Assembly: GCA_964559175.1 (NCBI GenBank)
Contig: CAZLGT010000008.1
Location: 1-64,000 of the forward strand
Direction: 5' to 3'
Source of the DNA: Mariniphaga sp964559175
GTDB lineage: Bacteria; Bacteroidota; Bacteroidia; Bacteroidales; Prolixibacteraceae
Length of the DNA stretch: 64,000 nt
Within the stretch, counting starts at the first letter, position 1. The number at the start of each line of letters is the position of its first letter. The notes beneath the pieces are model-generated. The model ran no database searches and was not told the DNA's origin. It worked only from the letters and a program-made list of their open reading frames with translations. This document shows, piece after piece, positions 60,325 through 64,000 of the stretch. A program made the translations under genes and the position numbers.

Positions 60325-60932
60325 TGTTTTACTTTTTCAGTTAAAAACTCTTCGGAACGAAACCGGAAAGCAAAGGTAATAAAAACCTCGTTGTTCACTT
60401 TAACGGCGCCAAATACTTTTTCTGGCGGATCAATTTTAAAATCAGTCAGTTCCACTTCCAAATCGCCTTTCAAAACAAAACCGGAAGATTCGCAGAAAAC
60501 CGTTTGGCACGGAACCACATACGTGCGGGTTACACCGGCCAGGGTAATGTCTGTTTCAAAGTTGGTCATTCCCGTGGTTTCGTCAAAATCGGCCAGCTCT
60601 CTGGGTTCAATTTCTATCTGAATATAGGGATGTTCCGGTGCATTAACCATTTTGAAAAAATCGTTGAGCATCCGGGTTCCCGCGCCGGTAAATGCATGAA
60701 CAGGAATCCGGATATGCCAGTATGGATATGCACTTTGATGTGTTCCCGCAGACGGATTGATTTGGGGATTATGGTTTACAAACTGAAACTGGTTGATGTT
60801 GGAAGACCCCTGAATAACAATATAGTTGTCGCATTTCTCTTCGCCGCTGCCGGTAGTTTTTGCAGCCAAAAAATAGGGCAGGCAGAGCAACGTTGCCAAA
60901 AACAATCCATATCTTATAAACTTCCAACTCAA
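60321..60932 (-). CDS. YceI-like periplasmic protein
   Basis: The roughly 203-residue product ends in a YceI-like lipocalin fold. It has TNFETDITLAGVTRTYVVPC, GFVLKGDLEVELTDFKIDPP and KVFGAVKVNNEVFITFAFRF, parallel to the YceI protein at 62215. The start is uncertain because no in-frame ATG exists. TTG at 60932 gives a signal peptide (LSWKFIRYGLFLATLLCLPY), while TTG at 60986 is also open. YceI proteins bind polyisoprenoid or quinone-like lipids in the periplasm. It overlaps the Rrf2 gene by 4 bp. Confidence 0.72.
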   Translation of the reverse strand: MSWKFIRYGLFLATLLCLPYFLAAKTTGSGEEKCDNYIVIQGSSNINQFQFVNHNPQINPSAGTHQSAYPYWHIRIPVHAFTGAGTRMLNDFFKMVNAPEHPYIQIEIEPRELADFDETTGMTNFETDITLAGVTRTYVVPCQTVFCESSGFVLKGDLEVELTDFKIDPPEKVFGAVKVNNEVFITFAFRFRSEEFLTEKVKQ

Positions 60933-61006
60933 AACTATTTCTATAAAAAGGTAAAAAAGGGTTGCCCGGCATGTATATCCGTTCAACCCTTTATTTTCAA
61001 ATCATC

Positions 61007-62173
61007 TCAGAACGAAATGGCAGCCTCAAGCACCAATCCGTTGAATTTTCCTCCGTCGATGCCTCCGTGGGCATTGCCTTCATATTTTTGATTTACATAA
61101 TCGAGCTTTACAACCACATTGTCCACCATGTGCCATCCACCGCCTATATTGGTACGGTTAACGGTTGAACCATCTTTATTATCGACTTTGTTCAGCCGGG
61201 TACCTACGTAAAACCTTCCTATGTTGTAGATGGCCTGAAGGGCAGTTTGCGTAAAATGCTGGTCGGCATTGTTACGAACGCCTTTCATGCTTTCGTAAAT
61301 ACCAAAAACTTCCAACCCGTGAAACTGTGCAAAAATGTTGGCCATGTAACTGTTCATTTCCGACTGCCCGGCACCGGGGCTCCAGCGGCCCGAGCGGAAA
61401 TTGTCGGCAGCAGCATCTGCCGTTTGCATTACACTGTAGTAACGCGCTCCGGCACGGTCGCCATCCCATAGGTATGCGCCGCTGTGTCCCTCGCCAGCGT
61501 GAAAGCCCGAAATACTTGCCCGCAGCCGGAGATCATCCGTAACTTCGGTATCGTAAGCCAGCTTCCAGTTGAAAACCAAATCTTCGCCAAGGTCGTTCCC
61601 CCGGCCATAATTTACCCTTCCGTTGTTGGTTCCCACAAGCGCCAGAAAACCACTTTTCCGGTACATGATTTCAAGTCCGGGGTTGGTGGTATAAGCATCC
61701 ATAATCCAGTTTCCTACAAACGGATTCTGAATGACCGATGCATTGTTGCTGCGGAAAAAGTGTGCATCGCCATAGTTGGGCATCATCACACCCGCGCGAA
61801 TGGTCAGGTTTTGCATCAGTTTATCGCTGGCAGGCAAAAACGGCATTTTGTCGATGATCAGATAACCGCCTTCCACCCAAGCCTCGTTATGGTGCCTCGA
61901 CGACATATAGTTGTTCATGAACAACTGAATGCCCGGAGCCAAATCTGCCGTGATACTAAGGTTTGCTGTGGGCAGGTTAAAGTTGTTTTTCAGATCGATC
62001 AGCTCCACCGGTGCTTCATGGTCGAGTGCCTGCAACTGAATGGCAAAATCACCTCCAACTTTTACTTTCAGGCCCGTAAACTCCTGGTCGTCAATTTTTT
62101 CTTTCTCAAACTGTTGAGAAAAAGAAGAAATGCTCAGCAAAAGAGCACACACTAAAATCAATACGTTTTTCAT
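61007..62173 (-). CDS. Outer-membrane porin (OprO/P-like barrel)
   Basis: The 388-residue product has a signal peptide (MKNVLILVCALLLSISSFSQ). A beta-barrel pattern of alternating strands follows, such as GFLALVGTNNGRVNYGRGND, VEGGYLIIDKMPF and TRLNKVDNKDGSTVNRTNIG. It ends in the aromatic NGLVLEAAISF, as outer-membrane barrels do. It resembles phosphate-selective-porin-like channels. The genes around it code for YceI-type lipid-binding proteins. The substrate is not known. Confidence 0.8.
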   Translation of the reverse strand: MKNVLILVCALLLSISSFSQQFEKEKIDDQEFTGLKVKVGGDFAIQLQALDHEAPVELIDLKNNFNLPTANLSITADLAPGIQLFMNNYMSSRHHNEAWVEGGYLIIDKMPFLPASDKLMQNLTIRAGVMMPNYGDAHFFRSNNASVIQNPFVGNWIMDAYTTNPGLEIMYRKSGFLALVGTNNGRVNYGRGNDLGEDLVFNWKLAYDTEVTDDLRLRASISGFHAGEGHSGAYLWDGDRAGARYYSVMQTADAAADNFRSGRWSPGAGQSEMNSYMANIFAQFHGLEVFGIYESMKGVRNNADQHFTQTALQAIYNIGRFYVGTRLNKVDNKDGSTVNRTNIGGGWHMVDNVVVKLDYVNQKYEGNAHGGIDGGKFNGLVLEAAISF

Positions 62174-62214
62174 AAATTAATAAATTTTAAATACCTGTTT
62201 TCTATTTGATGTGA

Positions 62215-62823
62215 TTAAAAGTTTTCGGTAAACTGATCGCTGCTTTTCTGAAACTCAAGACTAAAGCTCACCACCAGCTCATCATCAGTCTTTACAGTGC
62301 CCATTATTGCAGTGGGAGGTTCAACACCGAAATCTGACATTTTCAGCGGCACATTTCCTGAAACCAGAAACCGCTGATTGTTTTGAACATCAAAATTAAC
62401 TGCAAGTTTTACTTCCTTTGTTTTTCCGGCAATGGTTAGCAAGCCGGTAAGATTTGCCTTTTCACCTGCAAGATTAACCTCGCCGGTATTGCCGAGTGAA
62501 AATTTGATTTCAGGGAATTTTTTCTCCTTCAGGGCTTCCAGTGTTTTGTTATCCATAATTCTTTTTCCGCTTTTCAGCCCCGAAACCGGCGATGTAAATT
62601 CAATCCGGCTGATTTCCGAAACAACATTGTCATTCAGCTTAACCAGCGTTTCAGCAGAAAAATCAGCAGCCTCCATCTCCCAGTCGTGGAGCGATGAAGT
62701 TCCTGAAACAACCAGTTTGCTGTTGTTTGACTGTACTTTATAAAATTCCTGTGCCTGAACGCCGGTGAATATCAGTAACGCCAGTACACTTGTAAAAAGA
62801 AGATTCAGCTTAATCCTTTTCAT
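62215..62823 (-). CDS. YceI family periplasmic protein
   Basis: The 202-residue protein has a signal peptide (MKRIKLNLLFTSVLALLIFT) and a YceI domain. Visible blocks are LVVSGTSSLHDWEMEAADFS, MDNKTLEALKEKKFPEIKFS, LTIAGKTKEVKLAVNFDV and FGVEPPTAIMGTVKTDDEL. YceI proteins fold like lipocalins and bind isoprenoid lipids. The ATG at 62823 was preferred over a TTG nine bases upstream. It is the first gene of the operon with the porin and the Rrf2 gene. Confidence 0.9.
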   Translation of the reverse strand: MKRIKLNLLFTSVLALLIFTGVQAQEFYKVQSNNSKLVVSGTSSLHDWEMEAADFSAETLVKLNDNVVSEISRIEFTSPVSGLKSGKRIMDNKTLEALKEKKFPEIKFSLGNTGEVNLAGEKANLTGLLTIAGKTKEVKLAVNFDVQNNQRFLVSGNVPLKMSDFGVEPPTAIMGTVKTDDELVVSFSLEFQKSSDQFTENF

Positions 62824-63063
62824 TTTATTCAAATTTTAATTGTTAATCCTACTTATCCTATCATAACGGTAGGACAAAGAAACAAATTTTTTTGATAATG
62901 TAATTTCCATTATTTATGTTTTTTAACAGATTCAACTTCAGTATCCCTCTTCCTGTAATTTTCACAGCTCTGCCGATACCTATTAAAACATATTGTCATT
63001 GCTGTTGTTTACAGCTGGCAAATGGTTATTGCAAAAAATTTTAGAATTTTTGAAGCGAATGTT
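62824..63063. other. Divergent intergenic region yceI - M16 peptidase
   Basis: AT-rich gap of about 290 bp with no ORF. It should hold the promoters of the yceI operon and of the peptidase gene. Confidence 0.5.
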
Positions 63064-63071
63064 TACATTTG
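63064..63071 (+). promoter_or_regulatory. Candidate -7 box of the M16 peptidase gene
   Basis: TACATTTG matches TAnnTTTG exactly and lies 40 bp before the ATG. No clear -33 box at the usual spacing. Confidence 0.4.
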
Positions 63072-63111
63072 CAACAGATACCGAAAATACATTTAAATTA
63101 ATTTTTTTATA

Positions 63112-64000
63112 ATGAAAAGTAATCTCAGAAATTTTCTTGCGCTTTTGCTGGTGCTCTTTGCATTGCCATCATTGGCACAAACCAGCAAAATCGAGTTTAC
63201 AGAGTATAAACTCGACAACGGGTTACATGTGATTTTGCAGCCCGATAACACTACGCCCAACGTGATTGTGAGTATTATGTACCACGTAGGCTCGAAAAAT
63301 GAGCTGGCTCACCGTACAGGGTTTGCCCACTTTTTTGAGCATTTAATGTTTGAAGGAACTGAAAACATACCGCGCGGCATGTTTTCGCGGCATGTAGAAG
63401 AGGCAGGTGGCACACTCAATGCGTTTACCTCGAATGATGTAACGTACTATTATGTAATGCTTCCGTCTAACCAGCTTGAACTGGGTCTTTGGTTGGAGTC
63501 GGAAAGGCTGATGCACGCCCGGGTCGATTCCATTGGTATTGCCACCCAAAAAGGTGTGGTTACCGAGGAGATGAAACAAACCCGCGACAACCGCCCTTAT
63601 GGTCGTCTGCTCGTTGAAACCGTGAACCGTGCGTTTACCGAACATACCTACCGCTGGGATGTGCTGGGCGCCGACGAACACATTCGCAATGCCGAAGACC
63701 ATGAGTTCAGGGAATTCCACGATATGTTCTACGTTCCCAACAATGCCGTGCTGGTTATTTCGGGCGACATCGATGTGGAAGAAACCAAACCGCTGGTGGA
63801 AAAATATTTTGCCGAAATCACCCCGGGAACTATGAATATCAGGCGGCCACTACCCAACGAACCCCGCCGGACAGAGGAAGTGCGCGACACGGTTTACGAC
63901 AATGTGCAGTTGCCGCTGATTTTACAGGCTTACCATATTCCGGGCCGTGGCGATGATGATTATTTTGCCATGGAAATGCTGGGTTCACTGCTTTCGCAGG
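63112..64000 (+). CDS. M16 family zinc peptidase (cut by window end)
   Basis: The visible 296 residues start with a signal peptide (MKSNLRNFLALLLVLFALPS). They contain the inverted zinc motif HFFEH (HXXEH) in GFAHFFEHLMFEGT near residue 65. The downstream Glu of the ligand set is in TEEMKQTRDN near 148. M16 peptidases (pitrilysin/PqqL-like) degrade peptides in the periplasm and usually have two such halves of about 450 residues each. The second half lies outside the window. Full-length genes are about 700-950 residues. Confidence 0.93.
   Translation, partial: MKSNLRNFLALLLVLFALPSLAQTSKIEFTEYKLDNGLHVILQPDNTTPNVIVSIMYHVGSKNELAHRTGFAHFFEHLMFEGTENIPRGMFSRHVEEAGGTLNAFTSNDVTYYYVMLPSNQLELGLWLESERLMHARVDSIGIATQKGVVTEEMKQTRDNRPYGRLLVETVNRAFTEHTYRWDVLGADEHIRNAEDHEFREFHDMFYVPNNAVLVISGDIDVEETKPLVEKYFAEITPGTMNIRRPLPNEPRRTEEVRDTVYDNVQLPLILQAYHIPGRGDDDYFAMEMLGSLLSQ

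Overview
The window is chromosomal DNA from a member of the Bacteroidota, most likely a Marinilabiliales/Prolixibacteraceae-type organism (inference). The evidence is several secreted proteins with type IX secretion (T9SS) type A C-terminal sorting domains, carboxypeptidase-regulatory-like surface proteins, a MlaE/MlaF pair, a split rfaE2 gene, TAnnTTTG-type -7 promoter boxes and many short lipoproteins. The sequence holds one 100-N scaffold gap at 9137-9236.

Layout. 1-9083 is mostly housekeeping: a truncated MBOAT acyltransferase at the window edge, rlmN, three tandem paralogous small proteins of unknown function, kbl, a DUF2461 gene, ispD, a mannose-1-phosphate guanylyltransferase and mlaE-mlaF. 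9082-9782 is a repeat-caused assembly gap around a tandem GIY-YIG/tRNA-Gln unit. 9827-16784 carries a queuosine-precursor transporter, a lipoprotein of the endonuclease/exonuclease/phosphatase family, an AT-rich BstYI-like restriction-modification pair and an S9 peptidase. 16821-26104 is core metabolism and envelope: aldo/keto reductase, aspartate kinase, an RND/ABC adaptor, surface proteins, tsaB and efp. 26105-32967 holds two secreted-protease loci (M4 and S8), each preceded by the same 192-bp structured repeat. 33079-36903 is O-antigen ligase, Wzz and tyrS.

37326-57300 is an accessory island built around a 1995-residue secreted SpvB/FG-GAP/YD/RHS protein. Downstream lie four displaced RHS-core + C-terminal tip + immunity cassettes, one frameshifted DUF4258-type tip with a WapI-like immunity gene, a truncated HU-like gene, two toxin-antitoxin pairs, REP-like hairpins and an outer-membrane pseudogene. 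This is a polymorphic-toxin locus in which the main gene can probably swap tips by recombination through the near-identical RHS cores. Two tips carry zincin HExxH motifs and are followed by lipoprotein immunity candidates. Two others share an undescribed 'IDW-DAGVSG' pre-toxin region and Trp-rich tails and are followed by single-TM immunity candidates. One orphan has captured the leader and start codon of an HU-like gene.

57302-64000 returns to core genes: cvpA with a replaced 3' end, rfaE2-radA, a YceI/porin/YceI-like/Rrf2 operon, and an M16 peptidase cut by the window end. All functional calls are from reading the sequence; no database search was run.
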